Part shown: positions 7,478 to 16,182 of the stretch, in pieces
How positions within the stretch are numbered: the stretch's first letter is position 1
How the letters are laid out: each line of letters opens with the position of its first letter
Origin: M0108 sp963841065
Lineage (GTDB): Bacteria; Pseudomonadota; Gammaproteobacteria; Chromatiales; Chromatiaceae
Assembly: GCA_963841065.1 (NCBI GenBank)
Contig: CAWJBI010000033.1
Coordinates: 86,475-150,474 of the forward strand
DNA: 64,000 nt
Direction: 5' to 3'
Translations under genes and position numbers: made by a program
The notes under the pieces: generated by a model
Told to the model about the DNA's origin: nothing
The model's input: the letters and a program-made list of their open reading frames with translations, nothing else
Database searches by the model: none

Positions 7478-9092
7478 ATGGCCGACGAAAGCCTTTACGA
7501 CCGTTTCACCGCCAAGCTGCGGCAGTACACCGACATCGGCGCCGCCCGCGACTGGCTGGAGGCCAACCAGGCGCGGGTCATGGCGCTCTTCGAGAACCTC
7601 TCCCTGCGGGATTTCGTCTTCGAGCCCATCAAGGGCGTGTTCGTGGTCCAGGGCGGGGACGCGGAGCGGGCAATTCGCCAGACTATCACCACCGTAGCGG
7701 TGGCCAACACGGTCATGGCCGGGCTGCCGGGGAAGCTGGGCGTTGGCGTCTTCGTCTCCATAGCCCTGGAGGGCTGGATGGCCTGGATCATCGCCGCTCG
7801 GGTCGGTATCACCCTCCGCCGGGTGAGCGATATCTGGACCTACTTCGGCCTGCTGGCGGGGGTGGTGCTGACCATCGTCTGGCTGTTCAAGGCGCTGTTG
7901 GGGCTGGCCTTCGCCCTCTTCTCGGTGATCCCTGGCATCAATCCACTGATCTTCGCCGAGCTGCTGGTGACGAATCTGGTCGGGGTGCTGTTCTGGGTTG
8001 GCTTCAAGGAGGCCGCCACTACCGGCAGTTTCAGCGTGCCGCTGCGCGCCGTGGGCGGGATTTGGGCGGAGACCCAGGCGCTGTTCAGCTATCAGTGGGA
8101 CATCATCCGCCACAATTTGTCCTGGGCGAAACTGAACCTGATGGGCCAGCGCCTGTGGGCCTGGCTGTCGGGGGACATCCCCGACCAGCCGCCGCGATTG
8201 CGGGGAACTCCTGGCCACCGCGGCCATGGCCTGGCTGCTGGCGCGGGACTTTGCGCGTTTCGAGGGGCCGTTGGGCACGGAATTCATCGCCGCCCTCCGT
8301 GATCGCTATCCGGACCTGGCGGACGCCAGCCTGACGCAGATCGCCGACCGGATGGCCGCCTATGATCCGGACCAGCTCGCCGGGGTCATCAGCCTGATCA
8401 AGGGCAAGCTGTTCGAGCGCCTGGTGGCGCTGCACGAGAACGCCGACGGTGATGGCTGGGAGGCGGTGCTGCATGAGGATGAGTCGTTCCCTGGCTCCGA
8501 TATCGAGTTGGTGAACGAGGCGACCGGAGAAGTGGTCGCGATCTCACTCAAGGCCAGCGGCAGCCTGGACTATCTTGAGGAGGCCCTGTTGCGCTATCCC
8601 GACATCCCGCTGATGACCACCGACGAGGTGGCGGCGCACTTCGCCGGGGACCCGCGAGTGACGGGCAGTGGCTTCAGTAATGAAGAACTGACGGAGGTCA
8701 CGGAGGAGAATTTCACCCAGTTGCTGGACCACGCCGCGCCGCTGACCACCGGGGAGATGGCCGGGACGGGGGTGGCCCTCGGTGCCCTGGCGACCCTGTG
8801 GCCCTTTACCCTGGCCTATCTGCGCGGGCGCATCTCCGATGAGCAACTGGGCGCGGCCTTTACCAAGGTCCTGGGGGACGCGGGGGTCGCCCTCGCGGCG
8901 CGGGTGAGCTACGCGGTGGTGTTGGGGCCGGTATTCGCCTGGTATCTGCTGGCCCGGGGAGTGATGGGCCTGACCCAGGCGGCGGCGGAGGGGGCGATGA
9001 CGACAGAAGCCAGCGCGGAGGCGGAGGGGTCCGGCCCGGCGCGGCGGCGGAAGCTGATCTGGTGGGGCGATCGCGGGCGACAGGCTAAGTGA
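7478..9092 (+). CDS. Large membrane protein with a possible PD-(D/E)xK-like soluble domain; one frameshift
   Basis: The ATG at 7478 (MADESLYDRF) has GGGGGAGG upstream. The first frame gives a soluble N-terminus, a conserved-looking patch (LSLRDFVFEPIKGVFVVQGG) and hydrophobic helices (VFVSIALEGWMAWIIA, YFGLLAGVVLTIVWLFKALL, LIFAELLVTNLVGVLFWVGF). Near 8200 the frame shifts to ELLATAAMAWLLARDF. A soluble region follows (DESFPGSDIELVNEATGE, VVAISLKAS, YPDIPLMTTDEV), then two more hydrophobic helices (VALGALATLWPFTLAYL, VVLGPVFAWYLLARGVMGL) and a basic tail. The total is about 538 residues. D at 8499 and K at 8550 are spaced as in PD-(D/E)xK nucleases, but the fold is a guess. It is divergent from the XRE gene across a palindrome. 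Function unknown. Confidence 0.65.
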
Positions 9093-9258
9093 CAACCTCA
9101 AGGGGCGGGACTGGGGCCGGTGAAGCGCCGGACCCGCCGAAAATGGGCAAATTACGAAACAAAGCCATTTTGCCAGGCCCGCCGAGAGGGACCGCATTCC
9201 GATATAGCCGACTCCGATCTGACGATCCTTGCCGTAAGCAACGCTACAATTCCTGCTC

Positions 9259-9355
9259 ACCCCGATCGCCCCAGCTACCCATCCCCCATTCCCCAGCAGG
9301 CGGGGGGCGTTCGGATGTCACCTCGCCCCAATCAGGAGGTAGGAGTCCCAAGCCC
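9259..9355. repeat. Dispersed ~97-bp repeat, copy 2
   Basis: Partner of 5359-5455 in the same orientation, aligned without net indels. It lies in the 360-bp non-coding stretch 9093-9453. That stretch also holds an imperfect inverted repeat (aaaatgg near 9140, ccatttt near 9170) and no recognisable gene. The two copies flank the regulator/unknown/membrane-protein cassette together with mrr-side debris, so they may mark the ends of a mobile segment. Confidence 0.6.
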
Positions 9356-9453
9356 CCTGTGGCCATCAGCCGCGCCAGCCGCCAATGCCGTCGAGCCCAC
9401 TCTCCCCTGATTGCTTACACTATCCGCCAGGCGATAGCGCGACGAGGATAGCC

Positions 9454-9703
9454 ATGACGACCTTGACCATTCCTGACCTGGACGACGAACTGCAAGCCAC
9501 CTTGCGCAAACTGGCCGCCCGGCACGGACATTCCGTGGAGGAGGAGGCGCGTGGCATCCTCCGCCAGGTCTTGACCCAACCCCAGCCCCCGACGCCCCAT
9601 TGGCCAGCGACTGGTCCAGCGCTTCCGTGGGGTCGCCATGGACCTGCCCCTGCCCGCGCGCCGCCTGCCCCGCACGCCCCCGCAATGGGATGATCCGGCG
9701 TGA
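9454..9703 (+). CDS. FitA-like ribbon-helix-helix antitoxin, one frameshift
   Basis: Starts MTTLTIPDLDDELQATLRKL and AARHGHSVEEEARGILRQVL, the classic FitA/VapB ribbon-helix-helix DNA-binding and dimer domain. After codon ~47 the called frame loses similarity. Shifting by one base near 9590 restores a typical antitoxin tail (GQRLVQRFRGVAMDLPLP, RTPPQWDDPA) that ends at the TGA 9701-9703. This stop overlaps the GTG of a PIN toxin remnant, the usual antitoxin-toxin arrangement. FitA proteins neutralise the PIN ribonuclease FitB and repress the operon. With the toxin gutted, it may be a leftover. Confidence 0.75.
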
Positions 9704-9855
9704 TCCTGCTCGACACCAGCAAGCCCATCAGCGTCGAGGATGCCCAGATCACCGCCATCGCCCTCGCCACGGGCTTGACCCTGGCGCAGGAACCGCGCTT
9801 CACCCAGGTCCAGCGCCCCGTGACGGTCAGGCCGCCAGCCGCGTCGCCGCCTTGA
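9700..9855 (+). pseudogene. FitB/VapC-like PIN-domain toxin with large internal deletion
   Basis: The GTG at 9700 overlaps the antitoxin stop (GTGA). The frame begins MILLDTS, the start of a PIN domain with the first catalytic Asp, then jumps to PISVEDAQITAIALATGLTL, the C-terminal PIN region, and ends after 51 codons. FitB/VapC proteins are about 130-145 residues, so some 80-90 central residues, including most metal-binding acids, are missing. The deletion is in frame. The product cannot be a working ribonuclease. The 3' end overlaps the convergent antitoxin gene. Confidence 0.75.
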
Positions 9856-10072
9856 TGAGTTCCAGGTCCTGGCGCAGCAGCGCATTAACCAACTCGGAAA
9901 GCGCTATCCCTTTGCCGTGGGCCAACTTAGCGAGCTGTGCCTCGACCTCATCATCCAGGTAGATGGGTAGGTTGAGCGTCATCCCCGGGCTGTGGAATTT
10001 TCCCCGCACCGCCTGAGAAAAGTCGATCTCAACCGGCAGGTCATCATCTGGTAGATCAGCCATGGCCATCAT
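9827..10072 (-). CDS. CopG/BrnA-like antitoxin of a BrnT module
   Basis: An 81-residue protein with an acidic N-terminus and a ribbon-helix-helix region in the second half (MTLNLPIYLDDEVEAQLAKL, GIALSELVNALLRQDLEL). It starts at the ATG overlapping the stop of the BrnT gene (ATGA, 10069-10072), so the two are translationally coupled. BrnA-type antitoxins bind BrnT and repress their shared promoter. The overlap of its 3' end with the decayed PIN toxin gene is tail-to-tail. Confidence 0.8.
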   Translation of the reverse strand: MMAMADLPDDDLPVEIDFSQAVRGKFHSPGMTLNLPIYLDDEVEAQLAKLAHGKGIALSELVNALLRQDLELIKAATRLAA

Positions 10073-10371
10073 CTCTCGCGGATTTCATAATGTCGGCGTT
10101 CCTGGCGCGTGGCATGACGCGCCGATATGAGGCGCACCGTGGCGCGGCGAGGCCCGGTGGTCTGGAAAGTGTGGGCTAGGGCGAGCAAGGCGCCGCCCGT
10201 GGAGGTCCCCAAGGTAAACCACCGCTCCTCCTCAAGACTATGAGCGGCATCGAATATCGTCAAGGCCAGCGGGTCCAGCAGGACCGATGCGGCATCGGCA
10301 AAGCTGATCCCATGTTTATCCAGATTGGTGCGTGCCTTGGCGGGGTCCCAGGTGATATCGAGCTTGGTCAC
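10069..10371 (-). CDS. brnT: BrnT-family ribonuclease toxin
   Basis: A 100-residue protein with the BrnT pattern: DITWDPAKARTNLDKHGISF near the start (WDPxKAxxNxxKHGxxF), ERWFTLGTS in the middle and a C-terminal RLISARHATRQERRHYE (ISAR motif). BrnT is a RelE-fold ribonuclease that stops translation; its antitoxin gene follows with a 4-bp overlap, giving the usual toxin-first order. No frame damage is seen, so this module may be active, unlike the FitAB relic beside it. Confidence 0.9.
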   Translation of the reverse strand: MTKLDITWDPAKARTNLDKHGISFADAASVLLDPLALTIFDAAHSLEEERWFTLGTSTGGALLALAHTFQTTGPRRATVRLISARHATRQERRHYEIRER

Positions 10372-10578
10372 GGTTATTCCGCCCGCTTGCCGCCCATACG
10401 GAAGGACGGATGACTTATCATCGGACCTGGAACCCGACGGGCACCCCTTTCAAAAGTTATAACAAGCGCAGTGGCAGCGTTGGACATACCAGAGGCTCGC
10501 GCGGCGGTAGCTGAGTCAATACTGAGATGATAGCAGGCTGGCCGCCCCCGAGGCCCCACCCGCTCGACGGATCGCCCC

Positions 10579-11560
10579 CTAAGCCACCCCCTGATAATAA
10601 AGATTCTGCGGATGCCGGGCCTCCGCGAAGAAGGACCAGCGTTCGAGCAGCAGCCCCAGATACTGGACCCCAAAGGCCACCAGCGGCAGCCAGCGCGACG
10701 CCAGGGCGTGGCCCACCAGCAGCAGCAGCACCGGCAGCGGGAACACCAGGACCAGGAACAGCCGCCGCACCCACTGCAGGGTGGCCGGGGAGGCGCCGTG
10801 GAAAAACTCCCGGGTATTGAAACTCCCCGCCGTGGCGCCCTGGGCGATCTGGACCAGGGTGCGGTGGCGGATGCCGATGGCGGTCTGGGGGCTGCTCTTG
10901 GGCTTGATGCGCCCCAGGCGGCGCAGGCTGGCGCCGCGCGTCACCAGGCCCAGGCCCGTGGCCACCACCGCCCAGAAGCCGAAGAAGGTCACCAGCTCGT
11001 TGCCCAGCCAGGCCGAGTAGGCGGCGGCGAGCAGGAAGCCAGAGGCCAGCCCCAGCAGCAGGAAGTTGGCCACCGTCAGGGGGCTGTGCCACTCGGGCAG
11101 GAAGCGCACGCTGGCGTAGATCATGGCCGTGGCCACGTAGAGGGCGAAGGTGGCCAGGGTGCCGAGCAGGCCGACCACCAGGGTGGCGTCCACCGGCAGG
11201 ATGCCGGCGAGGGTGAACCAGGGCCGGGCGGTGAGTTCCAGGGCGTGGGCCAGGCCGTAGAGGGCCACCAGGCCCATCACCGCCGGCAGCACGATCACCT
11301 CCCGCGACAGCCAGGAGGTCCGCCACTTGCGTCGCCGTGCGCCAGGCGCGCTCGGGCCGGCCCAGGTGGAAGAAGGAGGCCAGCAGCCCCAGCACCAGCA
11401 GCCCCAGGGCCAGGACACTGCCGCCGACGTAGAAGCCGGACCCCTGGGCCGGCAGTAACTGGGCCAGGGCATAGAGCTGGCCGGTGTAGAGGGCCAGGAA
11501 GAGCCCCTGGCCGGCGCCGATGAGGGTGGTGAGGAAGAGGACGGACAGGGCGGGATGCAT
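10579..11560 (-). CDS. soeC: SoeC, membrane anchor of cytoplasmic sulfite dehydrogenase; one frameshift
   Basis: NrfD/DmsC-type membrane subunit that carries electrons from SoeAB into the quinone pool. From the ATG at 11560 the frame reads MHPALSVLFLTTLIGAGQG and LASFFHLGRPERAWR. Near 11325 it must shift by one base to continue WRTSWLSREVIVLPAVMGLV, the conserved HLGRPERAWRA...WRTSWLSREV block. Eight or so hydrophobic helices follow, ending RWSFFAEARHPQNLYYQGVA. Full length is about 326 residues, normal for the family. It is last in soeABC, 59 bp after soeB. The frameshift is probably an assembly error. Confidence 0.88.
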
Positions 11561-11619
11561 GGGCGGGTTCCTCGGGAGGGGGCCAGGGGGCGGCGGGCGG
11601 ACCGGAGCGGCGACCGGGC

Positions 11620-12342
11620 CTACCAGGCCACGTCGTCCACGGCCTCTTCCCCGGTGTAGCGGGTGAGGTCCTCGCGGCGCAGGGGGTTATCGACGCGCTT
11701 GAGTTCGTCCGGGTCGATGTGCAGCCGCGCCTTGCGCCGGGGCAGATAGTGGTTGGCGGGCTGGGTGCCCCACTCCGGCATCAGGGCATAGCCGCCGCGC
11801 TCGCGGATGGCGATGGAGACCTCGGAGTCCGGGTCGTGGACGTCGCCGAACAGGCGGGCGCTGGTGGGGCAGGCCAGGACGCAGGCGGGCTTGCGCTCCC
11901 GTTCCGGCAGGGTCAGGTCCAGGATGCGGTCGAGGCAGAGGGTGCACTTCTTCATCACCCGTTCCAGCTCGTCGTACTCCCGGGCCCCGTAGGGACAGGA
12001 CCAGGAGCAGTACTTGCAGCCGATGCACTTGTCGTAGTCCACCAGCACCACGCCGTTGTCCGGGCGCTTGTAGGAGGCCCCGGTGGGACAGACCGGCACG
12101 CAGGGCGGCTCCTCGCAGTGCAGGCAGCTCTTGGGGAAGTGCAGGGTCTCGGTGGCGGGAAAGCGCCCGATCTCGAAGGTCTGGACCCGGTTGAAGAAGG
12201 TGCCGGTGGGACCGGCGCCATAGGGGTTGTGGTCCGCCAGGGGCCCGGCCCAGCCGGAGGTGTTCCACTGCTTGCAGGAGGTGACGCAGGCGTGACAGCC
12301 CACGCAGACATTGAGGTCGATGACCAGGGCGAGCTGGGTCAT
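11620..12342 (-). CDS. soeB: SoeB, four-cluster ferredoxin subunit of sulfite dehydrogenase
   Basis: A 240-residue iron-sulfur protein. Four cysteine groups are visible: CVGCHACVTSC (residues 13-23), CLHCEEPPCVPVCPTG, CIGCKYCSWSCPYG and CTLC with CVLACPT, enough for four [4Fe-4S] clusters. It passes electrons from the molybdenum subunit to SoeC on the cytoplasmic face of the inner membrane. The ATG at 12342 is chosen because MTQLALVIDLNVCVGCHAC is the standard N-terminus; the open frame extends far upstream only as an antisense-like reading of soeA. No signal peptide is seen, fitting a cytoplasmic enzyme. Confidence 0.93.
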   Translation of the reverse strand: MTQLALVIDLNVCVGCHACVTSCKQWNTSGWAGPLADHNPYGAGPTGTFFNRVQTFEIGRFPATETLHFPKSCLHCEEPPCVPVCPTGASYKRPDNGVVLVDYDKCIGCKYCSWSCPYGAREYDELERVMKKCTLCLDRILDLTLPERERKPACVLACPTSARLFGDVHDPDSEVSIAIRERGGYALMPEWGTQPANHYLPRRKARLHIDPDELKRVDNPLRREDLTRYTGEEAVDDVAW

Positions 12343-12416
12343 GGGCGAGGCTCCGTGACGGCGGCGAACAGGGGATGGGGGCGCCCGGCCCCGCGACGGC
12401 GGGTCATGGCGGCGCC

Positions 12417-15305
12417 CTAGCGGCGACCGAAGCGCCCGGCGACATAGGCCAGCCAGCGCCCCGGCGGGGGCGCCTGGCCGGGGACCCGGCGCTGGGGGGC
12501 GAACTGGGGCTGGGTGGTGGCCGGCTCCCCGGGCGCGGCCTTGCGCACCCGCACCCGCACGTCGAACCAGGCGGCCTGGCCGGTCACCGGATCGGAGTTG
12601 GACAGGTGGTCCCCCGCCATCGTGGCCGGCAGCTCCTCGCTGATGAGGTGATTGAGCAGAAAGCCCCGGCGCGACTCGTCGGCGTCCGGGGCCAGCCCCC
12701 AGGCGCCCGCCGCCTTGCCGATGGCGTTCCAGGTCCAGACCGTGCCCGGCTCCACCGCCTCGGAGAAGCGGCACTGGCAGCGCACCTCGCCCTGGGGCGA
12801 CTCGACCCAGATCCAGTCGCCGTCGCCGAAGCCGTTGGCGATGCCGACCTGGGGGTTGACGAAGAGGACGTTGTGGCCGTGGATCTGGCGCAGCCAGGCG
12901 TTCTGGCTGTCCCAGGAGTGATACATGGCCATGGGCCGCTGGGTGAGGGCGTTGAGGGGATAGCGCTGGGTGTCCACCAGGCCGGCCTCCAGGGGCTCGT
13001 AATAGAAGGGCAGCGGGTCGCAGTAGGTCGCGACGCGTTGGGCCAGGCGCGCCGGGGGCTGGCGACCGGGCCGCTTGCCCTGGGCGGCGAGGCGAAAGCG
13101 TTGCAGCACTTCGGAGTAGAGGTTGAGGCCGATGGGGTCGGCGTAGCGGATCAGGCCATGGGCGCGCGCCCAGTGCAGGTAGCCCTTGTTCCAGTTGCGC
13201 ATGTACTGGTAGGACTTGGGCAGCTCGTGGTGATAGACGCAATTGTTCTGGGCGTACATCTCCCACTGGCGGGGATTGGGCTCGCCCTTGAGGAACTTCT
13301 CGCCGCCCTGGCCGCGCCAGCCGGCGAGGAAGCCGATGCCGGAGCCGGGGGAGGTCTCGTAGTTGATGATGAAGTCGGGATAGTCGCGGTAGCGCCGCGC
13401 GCCGCTGGCGGTGACGAAGGCCGGCAGCTGGAGCCGGGTGCCCAGCTCGATGAGCACCTCCTGGAAGGGCCGGCACTCGCCCTTGGGGGGCAGCACCGGG
13501 ATGCGCACCGAGTCCACCGGGCCGTCGTACTCGGAGATGGGCCGGTCGAGCATGGAGAGGACGTCGTGGCGCTCCAGGTAGCTGGTATCCGGCAGTACCA
13601 GGTCGGCGAAGGCGACGGTCTCGGAGGCGAAGGTGTCGCAGACCACCAGGAAGGGGATCTTGTAATTGCCCTCCCCGTCCTTGTCGGCCAGCATCTGGCG
13701 CACCCCCACGGTGTTCATGCTGGAGTTCCAGGCCATGTTGGCCATGAACAGCAGCAGGGTGTCGAGGGGATAGGGGTCGCCGCGCCAGGCGTTGGTGATG
13801 ACGTTGTGCATCAGGCCATGCACCGCCAGGGGGTGTTCCCAGGAGAAGGCCTTGTCGATGCGCAGCGGCTCGCCGTCGTCATCGACGAACAGGTCCTCGG
13901 GCTTGGCGGGCCAGCCCAGGGGCATGCCGTCCAGGGGGGTGTCGGGCTGCACCCGCTCGGGGCCGTTGGGCGGCTTGGGACAGGGCGGGATGGGGCGCGG
14001 ATAGGGGGCGCGGTGCCGGAAACCACCGGGCCGGTCGATGGTGCCCAGGATGGTCATGAGGATACCCAGGGCGCGGATGGTGTGGAAGCCGTTGGAGTGA
14101 GCGGCCAGGCCGCGCATGGCGTGAAAGGCCACCGGGTTGCCGGTCACGGTGGCGTGCTCGTTGTCCCAGCAGTCGGTCCAGGGGATGGGCAGCTCGATCT
14201 GCTGATCGCGGGCGGTGACGCCCATCTCGTGGGCCAGGCGGCGGATGGTGGCGGCGGGGATGCCGGTGATGCCGGCGGCCCACTCGGGGCTGTAGTCGGC
14301 AACCTTCTCCATCAGGAGCTGGAAGGCGGGCTTGACCGGGGTGCCGTCCTCCAACTGGTAGCTGCCCAGGAGGCGCGGCTCGGCCCCGGGGGTGTGGGTG
14401 CCGACGGCACCGATGGCGGGGTCCCACCACAGCTTGTTCTCGGGGTCGAAGCAGCCCTCTTCGTAGTGCATCGCGAAGCGCTGGAAGAGGCCGTGGTCGT
14501 CGCGGCTGGGGTCGTCGATCACCAGTTCGGCGGCATTGGTGTACTGGATGAGAAAGTCACGGTCGTAAAGCCCGAGCTTGAGGATCTCGTGGATGATGGC
14601 CAGCAGCAGGGCACCGTCGGTGCCGGGCTTGATGGGGACCCACTCGTCGGCCACCGCCGAGTAGCCGGTGCGGATGGGGTTGATGGAGATGAACTTGCCA
14701 CCCTTGCGCTTGAACTTGCCGATGGCGATCTTGAGGGGGTTGGAGTGGTGGTCCTCGGCGGTGCCGATCATGACGAACAGCTTGGCGCGGTCGAGGTCGG
14801 GACCGCCAAACTCCCAGAAGGAGCCGCCGATGGTGTAGATGAGCCCCGCCGCCAGGTTGACGGAGCAGAAGCCGCCGTGGGCGGCGTAGTTAGGGGTGCC
14901 AAACTGCTTGGCGAAGAGGCCGGTGAGGGCCTGCATCTGGTCGCGGCCGGTGAAGAGGGCGAATTGCTTGGGGTCGGTGGCGCGGAGGTGGGCCAGGCGT
15001 TCGGTGAGGATCTGGAAGGCCTCGTCCCAGGAGATGGGCTCGAAGTCGGCGGTGCCGCGCTCGGCGCCAGGGCGGCGGCGCAGGGGCTGGGTGAGGCGTG
15101 CCGGGGAGTACTGCTTCATGATCCCCGAGGAACCCTTGGCGCAGATGACGCCATGGTTGAGGGGGTGGTCGGGGTTGCCCTCGATGTAGCGTACCTCGCC
15201 GTCGCGCAGATGGACGCGGATGCCGCAGCGGCAGGCGCACATGTAACAGGTGGTCTCCTTGACCTCGGCGCGACCAATGGCGCGATCGGGAATGGGTTCC
15301 TGCAT
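12417..15305 (-). CDS. soeA: SoeA, molybdopterin catalytic subunit of cytoplasmic sulfite dehydrogenase
   Basis: A 962-residue molybdopterin oxidoreductase. The N-terminal [4Fe-4S] motif is C20-x2-C23-x3-C27-x27-C55 (CYMCACRCGI, VICAKGSSG). Molybdopterin-binding blocks follow (HGGFCSVN, whose Cys may ligate molybdenum, EDHHSNPLKIAIGK, GTDGALLLAIIHEI, DTSYLERHDV), with a C-terminal dinucleotide-binding domain. There is no Tat signal, so the enzyme is cytoplasmic. In Allochromatium vinosum SoeABC oxidises sulfite to sulfate during sulfur oxidation. The gene is intact, unlike many neighbours, and heads soeABC. Related families (thiosulfate/polysulfide reductase) are less likely given the gene set and missing signal peptide. 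Confidence 0.9.
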   Translation of the reverse strand: MQEPIPDRAIGRAEVKETTCYMCACRCGIRVHLRDGEVRYIEGNPDHPLNHGVICAKGSSGIMKQYSPARLTQPLRRRPGAERGTADFEPISWDEAFQILTERLAHLRATDPKQFALFTGRDQMQALTGLFAKQFGTPNYAAHGGFCSVNLAAGLIYTIGGSFWEFGGPDLDRAKLFVMIGTAEDHHSNPLKIAIGKFKRKGGKFISINPIRTGYSAVADEWVPIKPGTDGALLLAIIHEILKLGLYDRDFLIQYTNAAELVIDDPSRDDHGLFQRFAMHYEEGCFDPENKLWWDPAIGAVGTHTPGAEPRLLGSYQLEDGTPVKPAFQLLMEKVADYSPEWAAGITGIPAATIRRLAHEMGVTARDQQIELPIPWTDCWDNEHATVTGNPVAFHAMRGLAAHSNGFHTIRALGILMTILGTIDRPGGFRHRAPYPRPIPPCPKPPNGPERVQPDTPLDGMPLGWPAKPEDLFVDDDGEPLRIDKAFSWEHPLAVHGLMHNVITNAWRGDPYPLDTLLLFMANMAWNSSMNTVGVRQMLADKDGEGNYKIPFLVVCDTFASETVAFADLVLPDTSYLERHDVLSMLDRPISEYDGPVDSVRIPVLPPKGECRPFQEVLIELGTRLQLPAFVTASGARRYRDYPDFIINYETSPGSGIGFLAGWRGQGGEKFLKGEPNPRQWEMYAQNNCVYHHELPKSYQYMRNWNKGYLHWARAHGLIRYADPIGLNLYSEVLQRFRLAAQGKRPGRQPPARLAQRVATYCDPLPFYYEPLEAGLVDTQRYPLNALTQRPMAMYHSWDSQNAWLRQIHGHNVLFVNPQVGIANGFGDGDWIWVESPQGEVRCQCRFSEAVEPGTVWTWNAIGKAAGAWGLAPDADESRRGFLLNHLISEELPATMAGDHLSNSDPVTGQAAWFDVRVRVRKAAPGEPATTQPQFAPQRRVPGQAPPPGRWLAYVAGRFGRR

Positions 15306-15360
15306 GGCGAGACCTGTGTCGGCGGGGGGCGGGGGGAATAAAATCGATTCTAATATTATC

Positions 15361-15378
15361 GATTGCTGATAAGCAATC
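15361..15378. promoter_or_regulatory. Inverted repeat in the soe promoter region
   Basis: gattgc-tgataa-gcaatc forms a perfect 6-bp inverted repeat 56 bp upstream of soeA, next to an AT-rich stretch (taatattat) that may hold the -10 element for the minus-strand transcript. Role unproven. Confidence 0.35.
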
Positions 15379-15415
15379 CGAACCCCGCGAGGAGTAGAGG
15401 GCTCGCGAGCCTTTA

Positions 15416-15429
15416 CTGATCGAGATCAA
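15416..15429 (-). promoter_or_regulatory. FNR/Anr-like box upstream of soeABC
   Basis: On the minus strand the sequence is TTGATCTCGATCAG, one base from the FNR/Anr consensus TTGAT-N4-ATCAA. It lies 111-124 bp upstream of the soeA start. This suggests oxygen-responsive control of sulfite oxidation; a CRP-like site is the other reading. Position and match are seen; binding is inferred. Confidence 0.5.
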
Positions 15430-15521
15430 TGTCCGCGGGGTGCCCCTCTTCCGCGCCGGGAAAGGACTTCCTGGGGCCTGGGGCGGGGCGGCAACCCTGT
15501 TTGTGGACTCGGCCGCCCGGG

Positions 15522-16148
15522 TTACTGCTCCTCGAAGAGGCTCGGATCGCCCTTGCCCACCCTGGTCACCAGGGCCACCTCCCCACTCAGATCGACCATG
15601 GTGGTGGGCTCCTGACCACAAAAGCCGCCATCGATGATGAGGTCCACCTGGTGGCCCAGCAGGTCGCGCATCTCGTAGGGATCGGTGAGGGGCTGGTCGT
15701 CGCCGGGGAGCATGAGGGTAGTGCTCAAGATAGGCTGATCCAGGGCGCCCAGGAGTTCGCGGCAGATAACGTTGTCCGGCACCCGGATGCCGATGGTCTT
15801 GCGCCGGGGATGCATGAGGCGACGGGGTACCTGCTTGGTGCCCTCGAAGATAAAGGTATAAGCCCCCGGGGTCATGCTTTTGAGCAGACGGAAGGCCTGG
15901 TTGTCGATCTTGGCGTAGGTCGTGATCTCGGAGAGGTCACGGCAGACCAGGGTAAAATTGTGCTTGTCATCCAGATTGCGGATGCGGCGGATACGCTCCA
16001 TGGCATCCTTCTCGCCGATCTGGCAACCCAGGGCGTAGGAAGAGTCCGTGGGGTAAATGATGACGCCGCCTTCCAGTAGGATATCCACAGCCCGGCGGAT
16101 GAGCCGCGGCTGGGGATTGTCGGGATGGATATCAAAAAATTGTGCCAT
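15522..16148 (-). CDS. yciO: YciO-type Sua5/YrdC-family protein
   Basis: A 208-residue YrdC-fold protein. Conserved parts are IYPTDSSYALGCQIGEKDAM (substrate-binding KxT/PTDT-like loop), SMTPGAYTFIFEGTKQVPRR, IGIRVPDNVICRELL and LSTTLMLPGDDQPLTDP. The family makes threonylcarbamoyl-AMP for the universal tRNA modification t6A; the YciO branch (this one, with the longer C-terminus DPYEMRD...DLIIDGG) is related but may not replace TsaC. It lies 34 bp downstream of the RNase AM gene on the same strand, the pairing seen in many gammaproteobacteria. Confidence 0.88.
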   Translation of the reverse strand: MAQFFDIHPDNPQPRLIRRAVDILLEGGVIIYPTDSSYALGCQIGEKDAMERIRRIRNLDDKHNFTLVCRDLSEITTYAKIDNQAFRLLKSMTPGAYTFIFEGTKQVPRRLMHPRRKTIGIRVPDNVICRELLGALDQPILSTTLMLPGDDQPLTDPYEMRDLLGHQVDLIIDGGFCGQEPTTMVDLSGEVALVTRVGKGDPSLFEEQ

Positions 16149-16182
16149 GGACGGCTTGCTCCTGGGTCCTGGGGTCAGGCCC

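Noticed and set aside
11620..13476. A 618-codon minus-strand frame joining SoeB with upstream sequence
   Set aside because: Only the last 240 codons are SoeB. The upstream part overlaps soeA in another frame and looks like noise, so this is not a fusion protein.
12375..15341. Plus-strand open frame of 988 codons opposite soeA
   Set aside because: Antisense of the intact molybdopterin subunit; composition (Gly, Val, Ala rich, no motifs) is that of a shadow frame.
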